DNA of 31,035 nt from an uncultured Marmoricola sp. (lineage in GTDB: Bacteria; Actinomycetota; Actinomycetes; Propionibacteriales; Nocardioidaceae): positions 1 through 31,035 of the forward strand of contig NZ_CALTZE010000029.1 of assembly GCF_943913695.1 (NCBI RefSeq), read 5' to 3'. Every line of letters begins with the position of its first letter. Position 1 is the stretch's first letter. The position numbers and the translations under genes were made by a program. Of the stretch, positions 17,516 through 25,359 are shown one piece after another. The notes under the pieces were generated by a model that saw only the letters and a program-made list of their open reading frames with translations, was not told the origin of the DNA and made no database searches.

Positions 17516-18205
17516 TCAGGCGGTGGCGCGGTGCAGCGCGACGATGCCGCCGGAGAGGTCGCGCCACTCCACCGCGCTCCAGCCGGCCGCCTCGATCCTG
17601 GCCGCGAGCGTCGGCTGGTCGGGCCAGGAGCGGATCGACTCGGCGAGGTAGACGTAGGCGTCCGGGCTGGAGGAGACCGCCCGCGCGACGGGCGGGAGGG
17701 CACGCATCAGGTATTCGACGTAGACCGTGCGGAACGGCGCCCAGGTGGGGTGGGAGAACTCGCAGACGACCAGGCGACCGCCGGGGCGCACCACCCGGTG
17801 GATCTCGCGCAGGCCGGCGTCGGGGTCGACGACGTTGCGCAGCCCGAAGCTGATGGTGGCCGCGTCGAAGGAGTCATCGGCGAAGGGCAGCCGGGTGGCG
17901 TCACCAGCGGTGAACGCCAGGGCGGGACGCGCCCGCTTGCCGACCTGCAGCATGCCGACGGAGAAGTCGCACGGCACCACGTGCGCGCCCCGCTCGGCGA
18001 AGGGCACGGAGGAGGTGCCCGTGCCGGCGGCGAGGTCGAGCACCCGCTCCCGGGGCCGGGGGTCGACCGCGTCGAGCACGGCGCGCCGCCAGCGACGGTC
18101 CTGGCCGAGGGAGAGCACGTCGTTGGTGAGGTCGTAGCGCTCCGCGACGGCGTCGAACATCGCCTGCACCTCGTCGGGGCGCTTGTCCAGGCTCGCTCGG
18201 GTCAC
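17516..18205 (-). CDS. menG: demethylmenaquinone methyltransferase
   Basis: 229 aa UbiE/COQ5-type SAM-dependent methyltransferase that adds the C-methyl group in the last step of menaquinone synthesis. SAM motif I is VLDLAAGTG at residues 55-63. DRRWRRAVLDAV, FGLRNVVDPDAGLREIHRVVRPGG and the C-terminal LSGGIVALHRA are family hallmarks. The start GTG ACC CGA (MTRASLDKRPDEV) agrees with the N terminus of actinobacterial MenG proteins. No ribosome site precedes it; instead a TAGGCT hexamer ends 7 nt upstream, indicating a leaderless mRNA. It is transcribed toward nuoA but separated from it by 174 bp with its own control signals. Confidence 0.95.
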   Translation of the reverse strand: MTRASLDKRPDEVQAMFDAVAERYDLTNDVLSLGQDRRWRRAVLDAVDPRPRERVLDLAAGTGTSSVPFAERGAHVVPCDFSVGMLQVGKRARPALAFTAGDATRLPFADDSFDAATISFGLRNVVDPDAGLREIHRVVRPGGRLVVCEFSHPTWAPFRTVYVEYLMRALPPVARAVSSSPDAYVYLAESIRSWPDQPTLAARIEAAGWSAVEWRDLSGGIVALHRATA

Positions 18206-18212
18206 GCACCAG

Positions 18213-18218
18213 AGCCTA
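18213..18218 (-). promoter_or_regulatory. menG: leaderless -10 element of menG
   Basis: TAGGCT (TAnnnT) on the minus strand, followed by exactly 7 nt and then the GTG start. No Shine-Dalgarno sequence is present. No good -35 is seen. Confidence 0.55.
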
Positions 18219-18295
18219 GGCGTGGGCGAGAACCACCCGGGCGCGCGGTGCGTCGTAGCTGTCGAGGACGCGGATGCTCGGAGAGGATGGTGCCC

Positions 18296-19219
18296 ATGTC
18301 CCGACGCTTCCCCTGGGGCACCTCGGTGATGGTCGCGGTGGTGCTGCTGGGCACCAGCACCGCCGGGTGGGCCGTCTCCCACCGGGTCACGGACGCGCCC
18401 GCGGCCCCGGCCGCCGCCGTACCCGCCTCCGAGCAATCGTCGGAGCCGGCCACACCGGCAGCCACACCGTCGGCCACCTCCCCCGCACCACGACCCCGGC
18501 CGTGGAGCGGGACCCGCGCGGCAGGGCGTACGCCGCCGCTGCCGGAGGTGCGCCCCTACGCCGTGCCGGCGCCGGGACCCGAGCTGCTCGGCCGCGGCGA
18601 CTCCGGACCCCAGGTGCGCGAGCTGCAGTCGCGGCTGCGCCAGATCGCCTGGGTCTTCGGCGACGTCGACGACGCCTACGACGCCGAGCTGGCGCAGGCG
18701 GTGCGGGGCTTCCAGGAGAAGCGGCGCATCGCCATCACCGGCTACGTCGACCAGCGCACGATGGACCGCCTGCTGGAGATGACCCGCGAACCGACCGCCG
18801 ACGAGCTCGCCAACCGCTTCCCCGGCGACACCGAGACCGACGCGGCCCTCGACCCGCGCTGCCTGAGCGGGCGCGTGCTGTGCGTCGACAAGACCAGCAG
18901 CACGCTGCGCTGGGTCGTCGACGGCCAGGTGCTCAAGACCGTGGCGGTGCGCTTCGGCTCGGAGTTCACCCCGACGCGGGAGGGCCGCTTCAGCGTCGGC
19001 TGGAAGTCGCGCGACCACGTCTCCTCGCTCTACGACACCCCGATGCCGTTCGCGATGTTCTTCTCCGGCGGGCAGGCGGTCCACTACTCCGCCGACTTCG
19101 CCGCCAACGGCTACAGCGGCGCCTCCCACGGCTGCGTCAACGTGCGCGACCTGCCCGGCATCACCTGGCTCTTCGACCAGGTGAGCGTGGGGGACGCCGT
19201 GGTCGTCTACTGGTCCTGA
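18296..19219 (+). CDS. L,D-transpeptidase (YkuD) with peptidoglycan-binding domain
   Basis: 307 aa exported cell-wall enzyme. Residues 10-28 form a signal or anchor helix, 32-95 a Pro/Ala/Thr-rich wall-spanning linker, about 98-162 a PG_binding_1 domain (LLGRGDSGPQVRELQSRL), and about 192-306 a YkuD domain. The catalytic motif is intact: H263, then SHGCVNVR with H278 and nucleophile C280. The family makes 3-3 cross-links in peptidoglycan or attaches proteins to it. ATG 18296 is chosen because GGAGAGG ends 9 nt upstream; in-frame ATG 18287 and GTG 18290 abut that site. It is divergent from menG (90 bp) and unrelated to quinone synthesis, so probably an unlinked neighbour. Confidence 0.93.
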   Translation: MSRRFPWGTSVMVAVVLLGTSTAGWAVSHRVTDAPAAPAAAVPASEQSSEPATPAATPSATSPAPRPRPWSGTRAAGRTPPLPEVRPYAVPAPGPELLGRGDSGPQVRELQSRLRQIAWVFGDVDDAYDAELAQAVRGFQEKRRIAITGYVDQRTMDRLLEMTREPTADELANRFPGDTETDAALDPRCLSGRVLCVDKTSSTLRWVVDGQVLKTVAVRFGSEFTPTREGRFSVGWKSRDHVSSLYDTPMPFAMFFSGGQAVHYSADFAANGYSGASHGCVNVRDLPGITWLFDQVSVGDAVVVYWS

Positions 19220-19225
19220 GCGCCG

Positions 19226-19270
19226 CCCGCCCACCCTCGGGCCCCTGGCGTCGGCGAGGCCGTGGGCGGG
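19226..19270 (+). terminator. GC-rich hairpin after the L,D-transpeptidase gene
   Basis: CCCGCCCAC (19226-19234) pairs perfectly with GTGGGCGGG (19262-19270). CCTCG (19235-19239) inside it pairs with CGAGG (19255-19259), leaving a 2-nt bulge. The 14-bp composite stem starts 6 nt after the stop codon. It has no T-run, as is common for actinobacterial terminators. It also sits directly upstream of the menF -10. Confidence 0.55.
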
Positions 19271-19276
19271 GTCTCG

Positions 19277-19282
19277 TAGAGT
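19277..19282 (+). promoter_or_regulatory. menF: leaderless -10 element of menF
   Basis: TAGAGT (TAnnnT) followed by exactly 7 nt and the GTG start at 19290. No ribosome site is present, so a leaderless transcript is expected. Confidence 0.55.
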
Positions 19283-19289
19283 CCACCGG

Positions 19290-20576
19290 GTGACGAGCAC
19301 GAGGGTCTCCGCCGCCGCGGTGAGCCGACTCGTCGTACGCACCGTCGAGATCGACGCTGCCTCGCTGCCCGACGACCTGCTGGCGCTGCTCCCCGAGGAG
19401 CAGCCCACCGCCTGGCTGCGGCGCGGTGAGGGGATCGTCGCGTGGGGTGAGGCGTCGCGGTGCGAGACGTCGGGCGCCGAGCGCTTCGAGACCGCCGCGC
19501 AGTGGTGGCGCACCACCGCGACCACCTCCGTGGTGCGCGACGACGTCGCGCTGCCGGGTTCGGGCCTGGTGTGCCTGGCGAGCTTCGGCTTCGCCGACGA
19601 CCCAGGCGACAGCGTGCTCGTGGTCCCGCGGGTCGTCGTCGGCCGGCGCGGCGGCCGCGCCTGGCTGACGGTCGCGGCGGCCGACGAGCTCCCCGCCCTG
19701 CCCGCGCTCGAGGCTCCCCCCGCCCCGGAGGCACCGCGCGGGCTCGTCTTCGCGGACGGCGCGATGAGCGGGGCCGCCTGGGAGTCGGTCGTCTCCGAGG
19801 CGGTCACCCGCATCGCCGCCGGCCGCCTGGAGAAGGTCGTGCTCGCCCGCGACCTCCTGGCCACCGTCGAGGAGGACCTCGACGTGCGCTGGCCGCTGCG
19901 TCGGCTCGCCGCCGACTACCCGATGTGCTGGACCTTCCACGTCGACGGCCTCTTCGGTGCCACCCCGGAGCTGCTCGTGCGCCGCGAGCGCGGCCTGATC
20001 ACCTCGCGGGTGCTCGCCGGCACCATCCGCCGCACCGGCGACGAGTCCCGCGACGCCGCGCTGGCCGGACAGCTGGCGAGGTCGTCGAAGGACCTCGAGG
20101 AGCACGAGTACGCCGTGAGGTCCGTGGCCGAGTCGCTGGCGCCGTACTGCTCCTCGACCAACGTGCCGGAGGTGCCCTTCGTGCTGCACCTGCCCAACGT
20201 GATGCACCTGGCCACCGACGTCACCGGCGTCTCCCACGACCACGAGTCGAGCGACCACGACCCGGCCGCGCTGCTCACCCTCGCCGCGGCCCTGCACCCC
20301 TCCGCCGCCGTCGGCGGCACCCCGACCGTGGCGGCGGTGGGGACGATCGCCGAGCTCGAGGGCATGGACCGTGGCCGCTACGCCGCCCCGGTCGGCTGGC
20401 TCGACGCCGACGGCGACGGCGAGCTCGGCATCGCGCTCCGCTCCGCCCACGTCGACGGCCGCGTCGTACGCCTCTTCGCCGGCTGCGGCATCGTCGCCTC
20501 CAGCGACCCCGAGGCCGAGCTCGCCGAGGCGCAGGCCAAGTTCCTCCCCGTCCGCGACGCCCTCGCCGGCGGGTAG
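19290..20576 (+). CDS. menF: isochorismate synthase
   Basis: 428 aa chorismate-binding enzyme that converts chorismate to isochorismate, the first committed step of menaquinone synthesis. The C-terminal catalytic domain is complete: K182 (RLEKVVLARDL, the general base position), the LITSRVLAGTIRR strand (236-248), SSKDLEEHEYAV (265-276), HPSAAVGGTPT (336-346), and Mg-ligand acids in ELEGMDRGRYAAPVGW and DPEAELAEAQAKF (407-418). Lys at 182 favours isochorismate synthase over anthranilate or aminodeoxychorismate synthases, and menE, menC, menD and menA nearby support menaquinone over siderophore synthesis. The start is a leaderless GTG. It converges on the next gene with a 5-nt gap. Confidence 0.92.
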   Translation: MTSTRVSAAAVSRLVVRTVEIDAASLPDDLLALLPEEQPTAWLRRGEGIVAWGEASRCETSGAERFETAAQWWRTTATTSVVRDDVALPGSGLVCLASFGFADDPGDSVLVVPRVVVGRRGGRAWLTVAAADELPALPALEAPPAPEAPRGLVFADGAMSGAAWESVVSEAVTRIAAGRLEKVVLARDLLATVEEDLDVRWPLRRLAADYPMCWTFHVDGLFGATPELLVRRERGLITSRVLAGTIRRTGDESRDAALAGQLARSSKDLEEHEYAVRSVAESLAPYCSSTNVPEVPFVLHLPNVMHLATDVTGVSHDHESSDHDPAALLTLAAALHPSAAVGGTPTVAAVGTIAELEGMDRGRYAAPVGWLDADGDGELGIALRSAHVDGRVVRLFAGCGIVASSDPEAELAEAQAKFLPVRDALAGG

Positions 20577-20581
20577 CGCCC

Positions 20582-21175
20582 TCAGCGACGCCGCTCGGGC
20601 GCCAGCCGGGAGCGGTGCATGGGGTCGGGGCCGGAGTCGGGATCGGAGTCGGCGTCGGGGAGGCGGACCTCCTCGTGCTCGCGCTCGCGCACGGCGCGCT
20701 TGATCTGCTGGAGGTTGTTGCGGAGCAGGTCGGAGACGAGCTCGTCCATGCGGGGGTCGCCGAGCATCTCGACGAGGACCCGCAGGGTGGTCTCGCTGAC
20801 CTGGGAGACGATCGCGTCGTAGCCGGGCAGGCGGTTGACGACCCGTGACGAGGGGTCCTCGCGCACCTTCTCCTGCACGAGCCGGATCAGCTGGTCGTGG
20901 TTCTCCACGAGCGCGGCGGAGATGTTCTTGGTGTAGTGGCCGGTCACGATGACGTCGGCGACCTCGTCGAGCACGGCGATCGTGATCGGCCGCTTCACCA
21001 CGTCGATGGCCCGCTCGCGCAGCCGGTTGATGCGGTGGATCACCCAGGGGGTGCGCAGGCCGCGACGCACCAGCGCCCGCGTCAGCAGCGCGGAGACGAT
21101 CGTCAGCACCAGCAGCGCGAGCAGGGTCATCCAGACCAGCTCCCACGCTGTGCGGGCCTGCAGCCAGTCGGTCAC
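20582..21175 (-). CDS. single-pass membrane protein of unknown function
   Basis: 197 aa; I do not recognise a named family. Residues about 12-36 form one transmembrane helix, followed by a basic stretch (RALVRRGLRTPW). Residues 50-170 look helical and soluble, with a well-composed core (VADVIVTGHYTKNISAALVENHDQ... LPGYDAIVSQVSETTLRVLVEMLGDPRMDELVSDLLRNN). The last 30 residues are Asp/Pro/Arg-rich. The start is GTG 21175; no ribosome site is seen, and a weak CACCAT hexamer stands 6 nt before it. It lies 35 nt downstream of the MBL-fold gene and may be cotranscribed with it. Amino-acid composition and codon use support a real gene. Confidence 0.75.
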   Translation of the reverse strand: MTDWLQARTAWELVWMTLLALLVLTIVSALLTRALVRRGLRTPWVIHRINRLRERAIDVVKRPITIAVLDEVADVIVTGHYTKNISAALVENHDQLIRLVQEKVREDPSSRVVNRLPGYDAIVSQVSETTLRVLVEMLGDPRMDELVSDLLRNNLQQIKRAVREREHEEVRLPDADSDPDSGPDPMHRSRLAPERRR

Positions 21176-21210
21176 GGACCCATGGTGCCCGGTCGACGGG
21201 CGCTGCGGGC

Positions 21211-21855
21211 TCAGACCTCCAGGTCGGTGCCCGGCGCGATGCGGGTGTAGCTGCCACCGACCGGGCCCAGGAAGCGCTCCAGGTGCGGCCCCACGACCGC
21301 GTGCCCGGTCTCGCTGTAGATCGCGTCGTGGATGCCGAGGTTGTGCGGTGCGGCCACCTCACGCGCGAAGTCGATGCACTCGGAGACCTTCAGCCAGGGA
21401 GCGCTGACCGGGAGCAGCAGCAGGTCGACGTCGCGCTCGGGCACCGTCAGCGCGTCGCCGGGGTGGAAGATCGTGCGGCCCTCGACGTCGAGCAGGAAGC
21501 CGCTGTTGTCGAAGTGCGGCAGCTCGGGGTGGATCACGGCATGCTTCTCCCCCACCACCTCCACGGGCACGCCGGCGTCGACGCGCTCACCGGGGCCTAC
21601 GACGCGCACGCGCTCGCCCAGCTCGGGGTCGGACTCGCGGATCTGCTCGGCGACCGCCCCGATGGTGAGGACCGGGGCGTCGGCCCGCCGGAGCAGCTCG
21701 GCGGTCCAGTGGTCGGGGTGCTCGTGGGTGACGAGCACGACCGTGGCGTCCTCGATCGCGTCCGCCTCGTCGGTGAAGGCGCCGGGGTCGACGACCACGA
21801 CGGCGTCCTCCGACTCGATCCGGACGCAGGCGTGGCCGAGCTTGGTGATCCGCAT
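21211..21855 (-). CDS. MBL-fold metal-dependent hydrolase (UlaG-like)
   Basis: 214 aa soluble protein. The metallo-beta-lactamase motif THEHPDH gives H44, H46, D48 and H49, and later ligands are likely H109 (EKHAVIHPE region) and D133 (FHPGDAL). The N terminus MRITKLGHACVRIE is typical of the UlaG-like branch, which includes lactonases and many hydrolases of unknown substrate, so no substrate can be named. The ATG has no ribosome site. A TAGCGT hexamer 6 nt upstream suggests a leaderless mRNA whose -10 overlaps the stop codon of the preceding antiporter gene. Confidence 0.88.
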   Translation of the reverse strand: MRITKLGHACVRIESEDAVVVVDPGAFTDEADAIEDATVVLVTHEHPDHWTAELLRRADAPVLTIGAVAEQIRESDPELGERVRVVGPGERVDAGVPVEVVGEKHAVIHPELPHFDNSGFLLDVEGRTIFHPGDALTVPERDVDLLLLPVSAPWLKVSECIDFAREVAAPHNLGIHDAIYSETGHAVVGPHLERFLGPVGGSYTRIAPGTDLEV

Positions 21856-21861
21856 GCTCCG

Positions 21862-21867
21862 ACGCTA
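21862..21867 (-). promoter_or_regulatory. leaderless -10 embedded in the antiporter stop codon
   Basis: TAGCGT on the minus strand. Its first three bases are the TAG stop codon of the antiporter gene (21865-21867), and it ends 6 nt before the ATG of the MBL-fold gene. Confidence 0.5.
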
Positions 21868-23754
21868 GCCCGTGAGCTCGTCGACGAAGCACCAGCGCCA
21901 GTCCTCGCCGGGCTCGGCCGAGCGCATCACCGGGTGGCCGGTGTCGTGGAAGTGGCGCGAGGCGTGCCGCTCCGGGGAGCTGTCGCAGCAGGCGACGTGG
22001 CCGCACACGACGCAGAGCCGCAGGTGGACCCACGCCGTACCGGCCTCGAGGCAGTCGCCGCACTCGCCGGGCGTGTCCGGCTCCACGGCCGGGCGGGGCT
22101 CGCGCAGGTGGTCGCAGTCGCCCTCGAGGCGCAGCGCGGAGGTGGTGGCGGCCTGCACGCGGTCGCGCTCGGCGACGCTGTAGCTGAGCATCGACTCCTC
22201 GATGTCGAGCATCGCCAGCACCTCCGCGACCACCTCGTGGGGGACCGTGCCCGTGCTGCGCACCTCGAGCACGCGGCGCCTCTCGACGTCGATCATCTCC
22301 TGGCGCCACCGGGCGTAGGTGTCGCTGGGGTTCTCCTCGGCCTGCGGTCCGACCCGCTCCCACGCCGCGAAGTCGCGACGCTCGAGCTTGTCGCGGATCG
22401 TGTCGGCCACGTCGAGCGGGTCGCCGCCTGCCGCGAGCTCCTCGAGCCGCGCGAGACCCGCCTGCGAGGCCTGGTGCAGCAGGTTGGCGCGCGCGAGCGC
22501 GTCGGAGGCCGGGTCGGGCGAGGGCACCTGCAGCCGCCGTGCGACCCACGGCAGCGACGCGCCCTGCCCGAGCAGGGTGCCGAAGGTGACGGTGAAGGCG
22601 ACCAGCAGCAGCACGTCGCGGTAGGGCGCGCTCGCGGGGATCACGAACGCCGCCGCGAGCGTGACGACCCCGCGCATGCCGGCCCAGCCGACCAGGAAGG
22701 TGAAGCGGCGCGGCGGCGTGCGGCCCGAGGGCAGCCGCGCCATCAGCAGCGCTCGACTGCCGAAGACCCACGCCAGCCGCACCAGCACCACCGTGGCGAG
22801 CGTCGCGGCACAGACGCCGACCACACGGCCGGCGCCCAGCTCGCTGCCGAAGGCATTGCGGATGATGGTGTCGGCCTGCAGGCCGATGAGCAGGAAGACC
22901 GAGCTCTCCAGCAGGAACTGGATGCTGCGCCAGTTCATGGATTCCGCGATCCGCGACTGCGCCCGCTGCAGCACCGGCGCCTTGTGCCCGAGCAGCAGCC
23001 CCGCCACCACCACGGCCACGACGCCGCTGGGGTGCGCGGTGTGGTCGGGGCCGGTCGGCAGCGCGAGCTCTTCGGCCGCGACGTACGCCGCGAACGGCGT
23101 CAGCAGCCCGAGCGCCACGTCGATCGTCGGCTCGGTGACGCGACGACGCGCGAAGCCGACGACCAGGTAGAAGGCCAGTCCGACCGCGACCCCGCCCACG
23201 GCCGCGATCACGAAGTCGAGCCCGACGACGTACCACGCCAGCGAGGCGACCCCCGCGGCGATGGCGGTGTTGAGCGCCACCAGCGCGGTCGCGTCGTTGA
23301 GCAGCGACTCGCCCTCGAGGATGGTCACGATGCGCCGCGGCAGCCCGATGCGGCGCCCGATCGCGGTGGCGGCGACGGCGTCGGGCGGCGCGACGACGGC
23401 GCCGATCGCCAGCGCCGACGGCCAGCCGACGCCCGGCACGAGCGTGTGCACGACCACGCCCACGACGACGGTCGTGGCGATCACCAGGCCCACCGACAGC
23501 AGCAGGATCACGCGTCTGTTGGCGTTGAAGTCGACCAGACTGGTCTGCTGCGCCGCGGCGTAGAGCAGCGGTGGGAGCAGACCGAAGAGCACCACCTCGG
23601 GCTCGAGGGCCACCTCGGGCACGAAGGGCAGGTAGGACGCGACGACCCCCACCACGATGAGCACCAGTGGCGCCGGCAGGTCGGCGCGCAGCGAGAGGCT
23701 GGCCACGACCACGACCACCACGACGATGCCGACGAGCAGGGCGACCAGGTGCAC
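21865..23754 (-). CDS. CPA1 Na+/H+ antiporter fused to a C-terminal UBP-type zinc finger
   Basis: 629 aa. Residues 1-405 are a 12-13 helix monovalent cation:proton antiporter of the CPA1/NhaP type. Asp125 (VVAPPDAVAATAI) and the Asn153-Asp154 pair (ESLLNDATALVALNT) are the ion-site residues, and GWAGMRGVVTLAAAF (356-370) is a family signature. Residues 410-540 form a soluble helical region. Residues 545-626 form a complete UBP-type zinc finger: C547-x-H549, C565-x2-C568, C581-x2-C584-x4-C589, H597-x3-H601-x5-H607, with W575 and WRWCFVDE following. In eukaryotes this finger binds ubiquitin C termini; bacteria have no ubiquitin, so the ligand is unknown. The GTG start lies 6 nt after the menD stop, so it is probably the last gene of the menE-C-D operon. 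Confidence 0.92.
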   Translation of the reverse strand: MHLVALLVGIVVVVVVVASLSLRADLPAPLVLIVVGVVASYLPFVPEVALEPEVVLFGLLPPLLYAAAQQTSLVDFNANRRVILLLSVGLVIATTVVVGVVVHTLVPGVGWPSALAIGAVVAPPDAVAATAIGRRIGLPRRIVTILEGESLLNDATALVALNTAIAAGVASLAWYVVGLDFVIAAVGGVAVGLAFYLVVGFARRRVTEPTIDVALGLLTPFAAYVAAEELALPTGPDHTAHPSGVVAVVVAGLLLGHKAPVLQRAQSRIAESMNWRSIQFLLESSVFLLIGLQADTIIRNAFGSELGAGRVVGVCAATLATVVLVRLAWVFGSRALLMARLPSGRTPPRRFTFLVGWAGMRGVVTLAAAFVIPASAPYRDVLLLVAFTVTFGTLLGQGASLPWVARRLQVPSPDPASDALARANLLHQASQAGLARLEELAAGGDPLDVADTIRDKLERRDFAAWERVGPQAEENPSDTYARWRQEMIDVERRRVLEVRSTGTVPHEVVAEVLAMLDIEESMLSYSVAERDRVQAATTSALRLEGDCDHLREPRPAVEPDTPGECGDCLEAGTAWVHLRLCVVCGHVACCDSSPERHASRHFHDTGHPVMRSAEPGEDWRWCFVDELTG

Positions 23755-23760
23755 GGCTGC

Positions 23761-25359
23761 TCAACCTGCCAGCGCGCGCAGGGATTCCTCCAGCTCGCGG
23801 CGGTCGTGTCGGGAGACGGTCGCCTCGACCACCTCGATGCCGCCGTGGGGGCTGGCCAGCGCGTGCTCGAGCTCGGCGCGGGAGTCCACCCGCCAGTGGG
23901 GGGTGCGGGTCGCCGCGCACAGCGCTGCCAGGTCGACCCCGTGAGGGGTGCCGAAGAGCCGCTCGAAGCGGTCGGCGTAGGCCGGTGCCCCCTGCTCCAG
24001 CGTCGCGAAGATCGAGCCGCCGTCGTCGTTGGCCACCACGATCGTCAGGTCGGGCCGGTGCTCCTCCGGACCGAGCACGAGCCCGGTCATGTCGTGGAGG
24101 AAGGTCACGTCACCGACGTACGCCGTCGCGCGCGAGGAGCCCGGTCGCCCCAGCGCCGCGCCGATCGCGGTGGAGACGGTGCCGTCGATGCCGGCGAGCC
24201 CGCGGTTGGCCAGCACCATGCGGCGCTCACCCGCCGGGTGCGCACCGGCCATCAGGTCGAGGTCGCGGATCGGGTTGCTGGCGCCCACGACCAGCAGGCC
24301 GCCGGGCGGGTTGGCGGCGTCGACGACCTGCGCGACCTCGTGGGGCGTCAGACCCGGCCGGCGGGCCAGCAGGGCGTCGACCCGCTCGCTCAGCTCGCGG
24401 TCGGCGACCCTCCAGCGCTCCAGCCACGCCGGGTCGTCCGGCGGGCTGCTGACCGCCGGGTGGGTGGCGTCGACCGGGAAGGGCCGGGTCGGCCAGCGGC
24501 CGCGCGCCGGCACCTCGACCACCTCGACCTCGGGTCGCGCCAGCAGCCGCTGCACGGGCCGGCCCAGCGTCGGGTGGCCGAGCACGACCACGCGCTCGAC
24601 GTCGTCGGCGAGCGAGGTCGTGAGGAGCAGGCGATGGCTGCGGATCGGGTGGGTGCCGGTGCGGGAGCCGGAGCTCGGCTCGGCCAGCAGTGGCCAGTCG
24701 GCCTGCTGGGCCAGGAGCCGCGCCGGGGGGCCGGCGTCGTCGCCTGCCACCACCACCGTGCGCGGACCGAGCGGCAGCTCGGTGACCGGCGCCTCGACCC
24801 TCCAGGGGTGCGGCCGCGGCGCTGCGACCGGGTGGTCCACGGGCGCCTCCAGCAGCGGCACGCCCTCGACGGGCGGCACCAGCGGCTCGTCGAGCTGCAC
24901 GTTGAGCTGCAGCGGGCGGGTGTGGGGCACGCCGAAGGGCGTCGGGGCCGCGAGGTCGTGGAAGGCGGCGGCGTCGCCGAAGAGCCCGACCTGGTCGGTG
25001 GTCTGGTTGGCGCCGGTGCCACGCAGCCGGGCCGGCCGGTCGGCCGTGACGACCACGAGCGGGACGCCCGCGTGGGCCGCCTCGAGCACGGCCGGGTGCA
25101 GGTTGGCCGCCGCGGTGCCGCTGGTGCACACCACGGGCACCGGGCGCCGCGAGGCCTTCGCCAGCCCGAGGGCGAGGAAGGCCGCCGTGCGCTCGTCGAT
25201 GCGCGTGTGCAGCCGCACCGGGGCGTCGGCGAGCGCGAAGGCCAGCGGGGCGCTGCGCGACCCCGGGCACAGCACGGCCTCCTGGGCGCCCGCCGCGAGC
25301 AGCCCGTCGACCACCGCGACGGCCACCCGCTGCGCGCTCGCTGCCGGGAAGTCGCTCAC
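23761..25359 (-). CDS. menD: 2-succinyl-5-enolpyruvyl-6-hydroxy-3-cyclohexene-1-carboxylate (SEPHCHC) synthase
   Basis: 532 aa thiamine-diphosphate enzyme joining isochorismate and 2-oxoglutarate. CPGSRSAPLAFAL (31-43) and catalytic Glu56 (RIDERTAAF) lie in the N-terminal domain, with SGTAAANLHPAVLEA at 80-94. The ThDP/metal site is the GDVTFLHDMTGL... VVANDDGG region near residue 415 onward. Length is close to the E. coli enzyme (556 aa). The GTG start overlaps the menC stop as GTGA, with GGAGG about 13 nt upstream. It sits between menC and the antiporter gene. Confidence 0.95.
   Translation of the reverse strand: MSDFPAASAQRVAVAVVDGLLAAGAQEAVLCPGSRSAPLAFALADAPVRLHTRIDERTAAFLALGLAKASRRPVPVVCTSGTAAANLHPAVLEAAHAGVPLVVVTADRPARLRGTGANQTTDQVGLFGDAAAFHDLAAPTPFGVPHTRPLQLNVQLDEPLVPPVEGVPLLEAPVDHPVAAPRPHPWRVEAPVTELPLGPRTVVVAGDDAGPPARLLAQQADWPLLAEPSSGSRTGTHPIRSHRLLLTTSLADDVERVVVLGHPTLGRPVQRLLARPEVEVVEVPARGRWPTRPFPVDATHPAVSSPPDDPAWLERWRVADRELSERVDALLARRPGLTPHEVAQVVDAANPPGGLLVVGASNPIRDLDLMAGAHPAGERRMVLANRGLAGIDGTVSTAIGAALGRPGSSRATAYVGDVTFLHDMTGLVLGPEEHRPDLTIVVANDDGGSIFATLEQGAPAYADRFERLFGTPHGVDLAALCAATRTPHWRVDSRAELEHALASPHGGIEVVEATVSRHDRRELEESLRALAG

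Noticed and set aside
22030..22160. UBP finger as evidence for a bacterial ubiquitin system
   Set aside because: No E1, E2, E3, ubiquitin-like or JAMM genes are present in the window, and the Arg needed for ubiquitin-tail binding appears replaced by Asp591.
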